Program-made: the position numbers and the translations under genes | Shown: piece after piece, positions 49,749-59,383 of the stretch | Layout: every line of letters begins with the position of its first letter | Position numbering within the stretch: position 1 is the first letter of the stretch | Source: Pseudovibrio brasiliensis | GTDB taxonomy: Bacteria; Pseudomonadota; Alphaproteobacteria; Rhizobiales; Stappiaceae | DNA length: 64,000 bases | NCBI RefSeq assembly: GCF_018282095.1 | Contig: NZ_CP074129.1 | Location: 31,428-95,427 of the forward strand | Direction of reading: 5' to 3' | The notes under the pieces: generated by a model | The model's database searches: none | What the model was told of the DNA's origin: nothing | What the model saw: only the letters and a program-made list of their open reading frames with translations

Positions 49749-51751
49749 TGCATGTATTCCCTCGCGTTGTTGCTCTTGTCTCCATTTTTGCCTTCATCTC
49801 TGTCACGCTTGCAGGTTGGTATTATACGCTCGCGTTCGATCCCACTGACCCCGAGTGGTGGAAGTGGCTCTACACCTTTTATGTTCAGACCAAATCCCTT
49901 CCCAATGAGATCTTGATCCCGTTCGGTGGCGGTTTTGTATCCATGATCGCAGTCATGATTGTTGGCCGCATACTTATGGAGCGAGCCTCCAGTTCAACAA
50001 TCTCCGGAGAGCATGAATCCGCGTCTCTTCATGGATCAGCGCGTTTTGCGGTGCCAGAAGAGATCAAAAAGATGGGGCTGCTGCGTGGCAAAGGCGTTGT
50101 TGTTGGTGGGTTAGAAGACAAGCTGAAGGGCACCACCATGCTTCGCCATGATGGGCCTGAACACGTTTTGGCATTTGCCCCTACCCGCTCTGGTAAAGGT
50201 GTTGGTGTCGTGATCCCTACTCTGCTCACCTGGCCTGGAAGCACCATCGTGCTTGATATCAAGGGTGAGAACTACGCCAAAACTTCAGGCTGGCGTGCCG
50301 CACAAGGTCAAAACGTCTTTTACTTTGAGCCTAGTTCTGAGGAAGGTTCAGCACGCTACAATCCGTTGCAGGAAATCCGTCTTGGTACAGATCACCAAAT
50401 CGGTGACTGCATGAATGTTGCCAAGATGATCATCGACACCTCAGGCAAGGGATTGAAAGACTTTTGGGAGCAGGAGGGATTTTCCTGGCTCACCACCTCC
50501 ATTCTTCATGTGCTTTACCGTGTTCGCAATGAAGAAGAACGCATAGCCAGTCTTGCAGATGTTTTGCAGTTCCTCTCTGTGGGCGATGATACCAACTCCG
50601 GTGATGCTGCAGAGCAGCTGGATGAGCTGGTTAAGGCCAAAGCCAAGGGCAAGAAAGAAGAAGATGGTTTTGAAAAACTGCTTCTTGATATGGAAAGCTA
50701 TGAGCATGGGAATGATGGGGCAAACGACGAGGTAAGACGCGGAGCCAGCCGCATGCGCAAACGCGCAGCAAATGAACGCTCAGGGGTGTCGTCAACGGCA
50801 ACCGCACAGCTTGCTATCTTTGCTGACCCAATCGTTGCTCGCAATACATCGGTCTGTGACTTCACCATTGAAGATCTGATGAATGCCGATCAGCCCACCA
50901 ATGTTTATCTGGTTCTTTCACCTGCTGAAATTGGGCGCATGAAGGCGCTCATTCGTATCCTTCTCAATCAGATCCTCACCCGATTGACTGCAAAGATGTC
51001 TCACAATGAAGATGAGGCATTTTACAAGCACCGCATGCTCTTGATGCTTGATGAGTTCCCGCAGCTCGGCAAGCTGGATATTTTCGAAAGCTCGCTGGCC
51101 TTCATGGCTGGCTATGGCCTCAAAGCGTTTCTTATCACACAGGACATTACCCAGCTGCAGGCAGCTTACACTCGCGAAGAGAGCATTATCTCAAACTGCC
51201 ATGTGCGCATTGCCTACGCACCCAACAAGATTGAGACCGCACGCCTTCTCTCAGACATGACCGGCAAAACAACGGTCGTGCAACGAAAGCGTTCTGTTTC
51301 CAAGAATCTGGACAAAGCTTCCGCCAGTGTCTCTGAAAGCCTCTCTGAAGTGGCGCGGCCACTGCTTACTCCAGATGAATGCATGCTCTTGCCAGGTTTG
51401 GAATATGACGAGGACGGCAAAGTCACAGGGCCAGGAAAGATGCTCATCTTCACCGCTGGCAAACCAACCATCTACGGCCAGCAGTTCTTGTACTTCCAGG
51501 ACGAAGAGATGAGGGATCGCTCAAAACTGAAGCCGTCCGGCAACGTTAAAGATGGTGTTTTGATAACCCCTTCTAAACCTGTTCAACCGGTCCAGAAACC
51601 AGCGCAAACACCTGCAGATCCAGAGCAGGAAAAACAAGAGCCAGAACAAGCGGATAAACCGGATCAGACTACGACACAGCCTGAATCCGACCCGATGCTA
51701 GCCCGCTTTATGAAAGCTGCTGAAGGCCCGCAGCCAGAGGCCGCATCATGA
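49745..51751 (+). CDS. virD4: VirD4/TraG-type coupling protein
   Basis: A 668-residue type IV coupling protein with two N-terminal transmembrane segments (about residues 8-30 and 55-75), Walker A TRSGKG at 147-152, and Walker B LLMLDEFPQLGKL. It brings the relaxase-DNA complex to the VirB channel. The C-terminal 80 residues are proline/glutamine-rich and disordered. The start overlaps virB11. Confidence 0.96.
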   Translation: MMHVFPRVVALVSIFAFISVTLAGWYYTLAFDPTDPEWWKWLYTFYVQTKSLPNEILIPFGGGFVSMIAVMIVGRILMERASSSTISGEHESASLHGSARFAVPEEIKKMGLLRGKGVVVGGLEDKLKGTTMLRHDGPEHVLAFAPTRSGKGVGVVIPTLLTWPGSTIVLDIKGENYAKTSGWRAAQGQNVFYFEPSSEEGSARYNPLQEIRLGTDHQIGDCMNVAKMIIDTSGKGLKDFWEQEGFSWLTTSILHVLYRVRNEEERIASLADVLQFLSVGDDTNSGDAAEQLDELVKAKAKGKKEEDGFEKLLLDMESYEHGNDGANDEVRRGASRMRKRAANERSGVSSTATAQLAIFADPIVARNTSVCDFTIEDLMNADQPTNVYLVLSPAEIGRMKALIRILLNQILTRLTAKMSHNEDEAFYKHRMLLMLDEFPQLGKLDIFESSLAFMAGYGLKAFLITQDITQLQAAYTREESIISNCHVRIAYAPNKIETARLLSDMTGKTTVVQRKRSVSKNLDKASASVSESLSEVARPLLTPDECMLLPGLEYDEDGKVTGPGKMLIFTAGKPTIYGQQFLYFQDEEMRDRSKLKPSGNVKDGVLITPSKPVQPVQKPAQTPADPEQEKQEPEQADKPDQTTTQPESDPMLARFMKAAEGPQPEAAS

Positions 51752-51799
51752 TTTTTAATCTCATTTTTTCTGTCATTTTGAACCTGCAGGAGAGACCGC

Positions 51800-53080
51800 A
51801 TGCCCGCACTTGATAAGCAAGATCAACGCGCAAAAGAAGCAAACGACAATGGCCCAAAGGCCAAAACATCGAAGCAAAATCGGATCTACCTTGCTGTGCC
51901 ATTTGAAGAAAACCAGAAGGCAAAAGATCTGGGTGCCAGATGGGATAAAGATGCAAGCAGCTGGTACGCGCCAAGCGTAAAGGTGGCAGAGAAAACAAAG
52001 CAATGGTCTGTTGAAGGCAAGGCCCCTGCAGCAGAAGAAAATCGAGATCCTGTTCAGGAGTTTAGCGATTGGATGCGTGCCCTAGGCATGGATCTGAAAG
52101 GCCATGCCATCATGGATGGCAAATGGCATCGCATCGCGATCATGGGTGAGAAAGCCAAGAATGCATCTTATCGCGGCCATCTGGATGCAGCTGTACCCAA
52201 TGGCATGCTCAACAACTTCAAGGGCACTAAGTCGGAATGGAAATTTGATGGGGTGAAGCTCTCAAAAGATGAAGTAGCAAAGGCCATTGAAGCTGGCAAA
52301 AAGGCCCAAAAGGAACGTGCGGACGAACTGAAGCAGGATCAGGACAAGGCAGCTAAAACAGCCTTCGGGATCTGGAGCAACATTTCAAAGTGGGCGGAGC
52401 CTGAGAACTGCGATTATCTCAAGCGCAAGGATGTTCGCGGCTATGGCGTCAAGCTGGATAAGGATGGCCGTATGGTCGTGCCACTGCGCGATACTGATCT
52501 GCGCATCCATTCTCTGCAGTTTGTTGGTGAAGAAAAGCACTACCTGAAGCATGGCCGCAAAGAAGGCTTGTTCCACGCCATCGACCCGAAACGTTATCTG
52601 AATGACAAGGACAAGCCTGGGCTAGGCGATACGATTATTTTTGCAGAAGGCTATGCAACAGGAGCCTCGGTTCACAAGTTCGTCAGTAAGCCAACCATTA
52701 TCACGTTTGATGGTGACAACCTGGTCAAGGTTGCCAAGGCCATGCGTGAGAAGTTCCCAGATGTAACCATGCTGTTTGCAGCTGATGATGACCATCACCT
52801 GCCTTTAAGAGAAACACCTCTTGCTAACAAGGGACTGGAAAAGGCCCGCGAAGCAGCCGATGCGGTCGGTGGTTACGTGGTGCCCCCTCCCCTCACTAAA
52901 ACTGAGAAAGCCAAGGGGCTCACAGATTGGAATGATCTGGAGAAAGAGCGCGGCACGGATAAAGCCGCCTTCCAGTTCTTGATGCAAACCCGCAAGTCCC
53001 TTGATGCTGAAAAGATCAAAGAACAGGAGCTAAGTCGCTCCCCAAAAAAAGAGTTGTCCCGTGATTTGGAGGTTGCGTAA
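51800..53080 (+). CDS. TOPRIM/DUF5710 TraC-like protein
   Basis: A 426-residue protein. Residues about 28-70 form a DUF5710-like domain (YLAVPFEENQKAKDLGARWD); residues about 275-360 form a TOPRIM domain with FAEGYATG and the acidic AADDDHH. It lacks the extra catalytic domains of a full primase, so it resembles TraC-type TOPRIM proteins transferred with plasmid DNA. A role in priming or repairing the entering strand is inferred. AGGAGAG precedes the ATG. The stop overlaps the next gene's start. Confidence 0.82.
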   Translation: MPALDKQDQRAKEANDNGPKAKTSKQNRIYLAVPFEENQKAKDLGARWDKDASSWYAPSVKVAEKTKQWSVEGKAPAAEENRDPVQEFSDWMRALGMDLKGHAIMDGKWHRIAIMGEKAKNASYRGHLDAAVPNGMLNNFKGTKSEWKFDGVKLSKDEVAKAIEAGKKAQKERADELKQDQDKAAKTAFGIWSNISKWAEPENCDYLKRKDVRGYGVKLDKDGRMVVPLRDTDLRIHSLQFVGEEKHYLKHGRKEGLFHAIDPKRYLNDKDKPGLGDTIIFAEGYATGASVHKFVSKPTIITFDGDNLVKVAKAMREKFPDVTMLFAADDDHHLPLRETPLANKGLEKAREAADAVGGYVVPPPLTKTEKAKGLTDWNDLEKERGTDKAAFQFLMQTRKSLDAEKIKEQELSRSPKKELSRDLEVA

Positions 53081-53439
53081 TGAGTAGCAAGAAGAACATC
53101 GAAACTAAATCTGGCAACAGAGAGCGTACTGCAGCCTTTAACATATATCTGCCCAAGTCCATTATCGCAGATATCAAGGTTAGGGCTGATGCCTTAAATT
53201 GGTATTACGGTAAGTACGTCGCTTACGTCTATGAGAATGTCTCCCATCCCGATCCATCAAAGATGACGGCCATTGACGAGCTTAAGCAGATCAATCACGA
53301 CCAGGCGCGATTGGGCAACTTGCTCAATCTTGCGCTGACCGATCCTGATTTCAAATCCAAGACAGAGCAGCTCGAACAGCTTTACTCTGAGATCCGTGAT
53401 ACTCAAAAGACTATCAAGGCCAAGGTGCTGGCGCTATAA
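53080..53439 (+). CDS. Relaxosome accessory protein (TraJ/MobC-like)
   Basis: A 119-residue protein with an N-terminal ribbon-helix-helix-like region (FNIYLPKSIIADIKVRADAL) and a C-terminal coiled coil. Position directly before a P-type relaxase, with a 2-bp gap, is that of TraJ or MobC proteins, which recognise oriT and recruit the relaxase. Not recognised with certainty as either family. Confidence 0.7.
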   Translation: MSSKKNIETKSGNRERTAAFNIYLPKSIIADIKVRADALNWYYGKYVAYVYENVSHPDPSKMTAIDELKQINHDQARLGNLLNLALTDPDFKSKTEQLEQLYSEIRDTQKTIKAKVLAL

Positions 53440-53441
53440 CC

Positions 53442-54545
53442 ATGATTGCTCACAAGATTGCTCGTACGTCCGGAAAGAACTCTTTTAAAGCGCTGGCTCG
53501 CTATGTGGCTGCAGCTAAGGAAGAGAATGAAAAGCTGGGAGATCTCTGGATTGAGAACTGTAGCTTTGCAACTTCGAAAGAAGATCTGGATCATGCCATT
53601 GTCGAAATCGAAAACACGCAAGCTCACAACACTCGCGTAAAGGGCGACCGCTCCTATCATCTGGTGATCTCGTTTGCTGAGGGTGAGGTGCCGGAGAAGG
53701 ATGTGCTGAAGGACATTGAAAAAGCCTTTGCCAAAGGACTGGGCTTTGAAGAGCACGAGCGAATTGTTGCCACACACACCAATACAGACAACTTCCACAT
53801 GCACGTGGCAATCAATCGTATTCACCCCAAAACATACAAAGTGCACACCCCCTATTATGACTTTGATGCGCTTGAGCGCGTTCGTCTGGAGATGGAGAAA
53901 AAGCATGACCTGACCCGCACCAACGCCAAGGGTGAGGCGCTTGATAAGAAGAATCCAAAGGCACGTGACTATGAGGCCAATACCTTTGAAGTCTCGTTTT
54001 CTACCTATGTGAAGGACTACCAGAGCGAACTATTGAAGATCCGCGAGAATGCAAAATCATGGGCGGAGCTTCATGAGGGCATTGCTGCTTACTCGGTTGA
54101 ATTGAAAAAGCGTGGCAACGGTCTTGTGTTCAAGGAAATGGAAGGGCACCGCACTGAGAAGGCGAGCAATGTCCATCGCGACTTTTCAAAGAAGGCCTTG
54201 GAAGACAAGTTCGGACCCTATCAGGCACCGGAGAAAGATCTCAGCCAGGAACAGCGCAAAGATCGCTACGAGCGCAGGCCACTTTACGACCGGCATCGCC
54301 AATCAGACCTTTGGGAGAAGTTCACCGATCAGCTGAGCAAACCTAAGCCCAAACACAGCTGGAGAGCATTCTTGAGGGAGCAATCAACACTCAACCGTGC
54401 TGCCGTTGAAATGATCAAAGGGGAAGAAGCCATGCTGTCCTTGATGGGGCTTGGCTCAAGACGACAACCAGGACTGTTGGAACAGCATTTGGGTATCAAA
54501 CTGAAGCAGAACAAGGTGCAAAAGAAAGTGGAGCTGGAGCGCTAA
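53442..54545 (+). CDS. MOBP-type relaxase (TraI/VirD2-like)
   Basis: A 367-residue relaxase with the likely catalytic tyrosine Tyr21 (ALARYVAA), the conserved SYHLVISF strand, and the histidine triad THTNTDNFHMH (His112, His119, His121) that binds the metal. It nicks oriT and stays covalently attached to the transferred strand. It is shorter than RP4 TraI and has no helicase or primase domain. It is the last gene of the transfer block, distant from the candidate oriT at the other end of the operon. Confidence 0.9.
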   Translation: MIAHKIARTSGKNSFKALARYVAAAKEENEKLGDLWIENCSFATSKEDLDHAIVEIENTQAHNTRVKGDRSYHLVISFAEGEVPEKDVLKDIEKAFAKGLGFEEHERIVATHTNTDNFHMHVAINRIHPKTYKVHTPYYDFDALERVRLEMEKKHDLTRTNAKGEALDKKNPKARDYEANTFEVSFSTYVKDYQSELLKIRENAKSWAELHEGIAAYSVELKKRGNGLVFKEMEGHRTEKASNVHRDFSKKALEDKFGPYQAPEKDLSQEQRKDRYERRPLYDRHRQSDLWEKFTDQLSKPKPKHSWRAFLREQSTLNRAAVEMIKGEEAMLSLMGLGSRRQPGLLEQHLGIKLKQNKVQKKVELER

Positions 54546-54606
54546 TGCAATGCGGCCACCCTGCCCTCAAGCTGCTTGGTGCTAACGGCTTAAGACAGAC
54601 AGTGGC

Positions 54607-55533
54607 TTATTGCTTGCGAAAGAGCTCGATAAGATCTGATGTTGGAGGAATGTTGAATTGAGGACGATAGTCAGTCCGTTTGCGCAGGTTTTCGCGTCGC
54701 AGCTCTGTAGGAGGATGCGAGTTAAGGTAGTGCGCCAGAATATTGGTGCCATCACGATCTTCACTGAGGCCAGCAAACACCTGCAACATGCGGTCCTTAC
54801 CAAGAAGCTTTTGAGAGAACTCATCTGCTCGGTACTCTCCCATGCGAGAGGTCAGGCCGGTGAGCCGAGCGGCAATTGTGATGATAAAATTGCAAGGAAT
54901 GATGACGAAGTTGAAAAACAGGCCTACAAACGGAATTCTGTAAACCAGATTGTTGAGCTTCAAGGCAAACAGGAAAGGCCACACAAGAGCTGTGCGAATA
55001 GCAATGTGCACTGTATCCCAGTGGCGCAGATGACCGATCTCATGGGCAATGAGTGCAGCCAGCTCCTCCAATCCTCTGTCTCTAAACTTGGTGTCGTAAA
55101 GAGCGCCCTGATTAAGCGCAACTCTGTTACGGCCAAAGGCGCAGGCATTGTAGTTGGGCTTGTCAATCACACGCCAGACGATGCGAGGCAGCTTGATACC
55201 TTTAGCATCAGCAATGCCCTGCAGGTACGCATAAGCCGCTTCGATCTGATGCAGTTCGTACTCGGAAGGACGACGAGCGCCAAGTTCAATGTCATAGAAG
55301 AACTCGACCAGGCCAGGTACACGCAATATCAACCAGAACAAGAATACCTGAATACATACAATCAGAAGGGAAGACTCTTCTGGGATCTGGAACGGCAAGT
55401 CAGCAAACGTGTTGATGGACCAAGTAATTGGCATGGCAACCCAGAACAGAGCAACGTGCGCTGCAATAGCAATGATGCTCCACGAAATAAACCAGTTCAA
55501 ATCGATAGCTATATGTCTGAAAAGATTGCGCAT
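54607..55533 (-). CDS. M48-family zinc metallopeptidase (HtpX-like)
   Basis: A 308-residue protein with two N-terminal transmembrane segments (about 12-34 and 55-75), zinc motif HEIGH at residues 164-168, and the downstream glutamate ligand in GEYRADEFS (Glu233), plus another hydrophobic pair around 187-225. This is the design of HtpX/Ste24-like inner-membrane proteases that remove damaged membrane proteins. Transcribed towards the relaxase gene. Its presence on a conjugative plasmid could help the cell tolerate the mating channel, which is speculation. Confidence 0.9.
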   Translation of the reverse strand: MRNLFRHIAIDLNWFISWSIIAIAAHVALFWVAMPITWSINTFADLPFQIPEESSLLIVCIQVFLFWLILRVPGLVEFFYDIELGARRPSEYELHQIEAAYAYLQGIADAKGIKLPRIVWRVIDKPNYNACAFGRNRVALNQGALYDTKFRDRGLEELAALIAHEIGHLRHWDTVHIAIRTALVWPFLFALKLNNLVYRIPFVGLFFNFVIIPCNFIITIAARLTGLTSRMGEYRADEFSQKLLGKDRMLQVFAGLSEDRDGTNILAHYLNSHPPTELRRENLRKRTDYRPQFNIPPTSDLIELFRKQ

Positions 55534-55954
55534 TTGATTAGTCCTCTACTGGACTTATTTTATAATAACCTAAGGTTGCTCTCAATGAAACTTGCGTTGG
55601 TTCCGCATTTGTTCACAAGTAGTTTTATGGTGGTTAACAGTATATCTAGGTGATTGATTATCAATAATCTTGGATGAATTTGTCGGCAGTTAGGATCGGC
55701 AGAAAAAGTGATCCATTTACTTACCTAACATGTGCGTAACATGCGATTTAGTTAAACTTTTACTTTTTTGGGGGAGTGGGCGTTTGTAACAATTCTATGC
55801 AAATTCGATCAAAATACGCCTTGGATATCGGATCAGAGTTCGGGCTGCGTGAAACCAAATAGAAAGGCGATTTGAGGCCTTAAAAAAGTAAACCCTGGAA
55901 GCCAGGAGCAACCAGGGAGCACAATATAAAAAACAAGTTAGCACCTAAATTTTT
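55534..55954. other. Region upstream of repC
   Basis: No gene. Near repC a hairpin CCCTGG / CCAGGG lies at 55893-55917, preceded by AAAAAAG. In repABC plasmids a small antisense RNA gene and its attenuator hairpins precede repC, so this stretch is the expected place for a replication-control RNA. The antisense promoter was not identified with confidence. Confidence 0.4.
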
Positions 55955-57499
55955 ATGTTGTCCTCCCCGAAATTGCAAGAGCGCAGAACGCAATTTTTTT
56001 GCGAACGGGATTTTGCATTCTCAATTTGGTTCCTGAGCATCCTTTTGATGCGGAATTTTGGAATGTTTATTGATACCTTTATGCTCGATGAGCCCACGGC
56101 AGATTTTGGTGTTGGCAATACATCGCGCCAACAGAACGAAAGTGCAGAAGTTGCGGCCAGAAGCTTTTCTGGATTACCAGTCGCAGTATCCAGATGGGAT
56201 GTGCTTTCACTTGTAAAGAAGCTGCAGCGCGAACTTGGTTTGACTGCAACACAAGTCGCGCACCTGGAGTTTCTGGTTGGCTATACACGCGATCAGGACT
56301 GGCAGAGCGGTAGTAATCCGATTGTGTATTTGACTGTGAGTGCGACCGCCAACAAAAGGGCGATCTGTGAGCGCCAGGTTCTCAACATCGAGCGTGCTTT
56401 GAATCGCACGGGTCTGGTGTGCTGGCATGATAGCGGCAATCTACGCCGGTTCGGTCATCGCTCAGCGGATGGTGAACTCATTCAAGCTTTTGGTGTCAAC
56501 CTTGCGCCGTTGGCAGCAAGTTATGAGCGCCTGTACTGCATGGCGCAAGAACTTGAACAACGCGCACGGGTTTGGAAACAGCAAAAGACAACGCTCCTCC
56601 TCCATAAGCGGGTTTTGAGAGAGCAACTTACATCGCGTCCGGATCATCCAGCTGCAGGTGAAGCTCAAAAGCTGCTCACATCATTGCCCCGCCGCATCGA
56701 GGCACGTTTGACCATCACTCAGCTGTTGCAATGGAGTAAGCAAATGCTGCAGCTGATAGCCGAGTTTCAGGAGGAGAATGAGCAGTCATCAGCTGACCAA
56801 AATGAGCAAGAACCAGCATCGGAATCTGATACTCAAATAAGCTCCGGTCGGAAGAAAACTTCCGGCAGGTCGGAAACAGAATTCCGACATATAAATACAA
56901 ACAATACAAACCAAACACTTTCTAACGAAAGATGTAATGCTACGCACAAGCGGCCATTGCCTAACGGCACTGACTTAAAATCATGTGGTTCCGCTAACGC
57001 GGAAAGGGCTCTTGAAAAGATCAAGTGTGGGAACGAGGCCAGAGCCAGTCAACTGGAACTTGAGATTGCTGAGATCCAGCAAAGCCCCCTGCCCTTACCT
57101 CCTGCAGGTAAATCAAATACGCAGAACGTTACATCTGGCATTGAGCATATCACCCTCAAGCAAGTTCTCGCCTGTGCCAGTCCGATCTTGCAAGAGATGA
57201 TCAGGAATGCACAGCGGAGCAATGAAGTTGACTGGTCTGCAATAATTGTGGCCGCTGAGCAAGCATCTCAATATCTCGGGATCTCGCAGTCAGCTTGGAA
57301 ACAAGCCTGCGCGGTAGTTGGGGCCACCGCTGCAGCAACGATTATCATTGTGGCCGAGCGCAAAGGTGCCGATCCACAAACGCCAATCAACTCGTATGGT
57401 GGTTTCTTGCGCGGTTGCCTTGCCAAAGCTGAACACGGAGAGTTGCACCTTCATAAATCGGTGTTCGGCCTGCTGAGCAAGGCGAACCTTGATGAGTAG
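55955..57499 (+). CDS. repC: RepC-type plasmid replication initiator
   Basis: A RepC protein of up to 514 residues. The N-terminal DNA-binding part has LTATQVAHLEFLVGYTRDQDW, then RHSADGELIQAFGVNLAPL, and the C-terminus ends HLHKSVFGLLSK, all typical. The frame is open from 55955, but internal ATG codons at 56048, 56063 and 56081 would give a more usual N-terminus; the true start is uncertain. repA and repB are not adjacent, so this is a solitary repC replicon or one whose partition genes lie elsewhere. RepC acts in cis on an origin within its own gene; the AT-rich middle with inverted repeats (56840-56935) is the likely site. Confidence 0.9.
   Translation: MLSSPKLQERRTQFFCERDFAFSIWFLSILLMRNFGMFIDTFMLDEPTADFGVGNTSRQQNESAEVAARSFSGLPVAVSRWDVLSLVKKLQRELGLTATQVAHLEFLVGYTRDQDWQSGSNPIVYLTVSATANKRAICERQVLNIERALNRTGLVCWHDSGNLRRFGHRSADGELIQAFGVNLAPLAASYERLYCMAQELEQRARVWKQQKTTLLLHKRVLREQLTSRPDHPAAGEAQKLLTSLPRRIEARLTITQLLQWSKQMLQLIAEFQEENEQSSADQNEQEPASESDTQISSGRKKTSGRSETEFRHINTNNTNQTLSNERCNATHKRPLPNGTDLKSCGSANAERALEKIKCGNEARASQLELEIAEIQQSPLPLPPAGKSNTQNVTSGIEHITLKQVLACASPILQEMIRNAQRSNEVDWSAIIVAAEQASQYLGISQSAWKQACAVVGATAAATIIIVAERKGADPQTPINSYGGFLRGCLAKAEHGELHLHKSVFGLLSKANLDE
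56840..56935. other. Candidate oriV inside repC
   Basis: Inverted repeats CGGAAG/CTTCCG (56849-56854, 56859-56864) and GTCGGAA/TTCCGAC (56869-56875, 56882-56888) are followed by about 45 bp of very AT-rich sequence. In repABC plasmids the origin lies within the central AT-rich part of repC. Confidence 0.55.
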
Positions 57500-57953
57500 G
57501 CAGAGGTTCAGAAATGGGCTGCGCCCCATAGGCGCTAACTTAAGGATGGAAGTCTCGGAATTTGTTGGTGTTTTCGTTTCCTCGGAGGCTCCCATATGGG
57601 TCTCCAGAACGTATGACCATGATGAGTTATGTTGTTCAAGTTCCAAACACCTTGAATTACAGCTTTCAGTGATTGGCTCAATAGCTTGTACATCCGCCAC
57701 GTGGAGCGGGAGCAACCTTGCTCACTCTCTATCTGGAGAGCTTGTTCCAGCAAGCGCTCGCTTTAGCGCTCGATAAGCAGAGCGAGTATGAGATGGCCCA
57801 AAGTGCAGCCGTGTGCACATTGGGCTTAGAAAGGGCAATTGAGGCAGCAGGGCTTTCCTACATACCGCCAGTTTATGGAGCTCACAGGATAAATGTATCT
57901 ACACCATTGGTTTATTGCGCCCAAACATATACTTGCGAAACAGCCAAATGAGG
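57500..57953. other. Intergenic region between repC and the peroxiredoxin gene
   Basis: A 77-codon frame (57718-57951, TTG start) has a plausible helical N-terminal part but no ribosome-binding site, and I do not call it. Nothing else is supported. Confidence 0.35.
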
Positions 57954-58604
57954 CTAACGTGGCGCATGGACAGTGCGCAAATACGGCAAAATGGTATTCA
58001 CCACACCGAATTTCGTTTGAGCATCCTCCGTGCTAACTGCTGGCGGTACAATCACATCTTGTCCTACCTGCCAATCAGCTGGGGTAGCAACGCCATTGGC
58101 AGACATTTGCAGGCCATCCAAAGCACGCAATATTTCGGAAAAATTACGACCAACAGACATCGGATAGGTCATCATAAGTTTCACCTGCTTGTCAGGTCCA
58201 ATGATAAACACTGAACGTACTGTGGCAGAGTCTGCTGGCGTCCGACCGTCTGGCATCACATATTCCGCTGGCAGCATGTCAAATGCCTTTGCCATCTCTA
58301 AATCGTCATCAGCAACAATTGCAAACTCTGGCCTGGCCCCACCAACGGCTTCAATGTCACCTTTCCACTTTTTATGGTCTTCAACACCATCTACCGAGAT
58401 ACCCAATACCTTGGTGTTTCTAGCTTCCCATTCCTTCGCCAGTCTTGCAACAGCACCAAATTCAGTTGTGCAAACGGGTGTAAAGTCTTTAGGGTGCGAG
58501 AAAATTATCGCCCAACTGTCGCCAACCCAATTGTGCAGGTTGAGTTTTCCCTGATCAGTCGTCACCGTCAAATCGGGAATTGTATCGTTTATACGTAAAA
58601 CCAT
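57954..58604 (-). CDS. 1-Cys peroxiredoxin (Prx6/AhpC-TSA family)
   Basis: A 216-residue peroxiredoxin with the peroxidatic cysteine in PVCTTE (Cys45) and the Prx6-type C-terminal extension. It reduces hydrogen peroxide and organic peroxides using a thiol donor. The ATG at 58604 has AAAGGA 8-10 bases upstream and gives the standard N-terminus MVLRINDTIPDL; an upstream in-frame codon is not needed. It has no obvious operon partner and may be cargo that came with the neighbouring IS debris. Confidence 0.93.
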   Translation of the reverse strand: MVLRINDTIPDLTVTTDQGKLNLHNWVGDSWAIIFSHPKDFTPVCTTEFGAVARLAKEWEARNTKVLGISVDGVEDHKKWKGDIEAVGGARPEFAIVADDDLEMAKAFDMLPAEYVMPDGRTPADSATVRSVFIIGPDKQVKLMMTYPMSVGRNFSEILRALDGLQMSANGVATPADWQVGQDVIVPPAVSTEDAQTKFGVVNTILPYLRTVHAPR

Positions 58605-59013
58605 GGTTTGTCCTTTCGATAATGTCCACGGGCGTGATGTAATTTGCTGTGCGACCATTTGAGCTAGCCGGTTGCATGGCTAATCACTGCCAACTCACGC
58701 TGATGCGTTTTGCCTATGGCACGACTACACAGCCGAACTTCGCGTGCTAAAGTAGCAATCAAGGGTTTACTTATCCAAATTTGAACAACTTGGCTGGAAG
58801 CAATCGGAAATTCGTTCTCATTACTTCACACATCTCAGGTGCTGAGAAATAATTGCCTTCTATTGATACAACGGCGGCTTGTAAGTTGCTCAATAGATCG
58901 CTGCAACAAAAAGAATTTGATGGCTCTATTGCTGTAAGCTATGAGACGAGGGGGCTGTTGAGTACATTAACCATTCAAAGACTTGAGATCTTTCAAGCTG
59001 CCTAAGTGACTGT
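58605..59013. other. Intergenic region
   Basis: The promoter region of the peroxiredoxin gene should lie here. No gene seen. Confidence 0.4.
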
Positions 59014-59383
59014 TCAAGAATAGCAACGTCGAGCAATTCTTCGAGCCATCAACTTGATCATTGCAATGTTCAATAGAGCTTGTCTGTTTTTGGCATATCG
59101 TTCAACATCTTTCGAAAAGCGGCAGTTTATGCCTAACCATGCGATGATGCGTTCAACAATCCAACGTTTTGAAGGACCTGAAACCCTTTCTGATTTTGCT
59201 TGACGGCCTGGAATGGTCTCGGGCTCCCTTAGCAGCGATCTTCCTCTGACATACTCCGTCAGCACAAATCACCTTAAGTAAAGGAAAGTGGAATGTAACC
59301 CTTTCACAGACGATGGCGAGGTCATAGCGGTTTTGATCACCCGCCGAATGGACTTTGCTATTCAATTCAATCGATCTGTCCAT
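59014..59383 (-). pseudogene. IS5-family transposase remnant, frameshifted
   Basis: The minus-strand frame 59014-59265 ends with a C-terminal IS5-type transposase segment (SKRWIVERIIAWLGINCRFSKDVERYA, cut here; then IAMIKLMARRIARR), including the glutamate of the DDE triad. A second minus frame at 59153-59383 carries the preceding part (VHSAGDQNRYD..., ICADGVCQ with the second Asp) in another phase. The first Asp region is not found. Frameshifts and truncation make it inactive. It marks past insertion activity between the peroxiredoxin and adhesin genes. Confidence 0.75.

Noticed and set aside
57718..57951. 77-codon frame after repC
   Set aside because: TTG start without a ribosome-binding site and no recognisable features.
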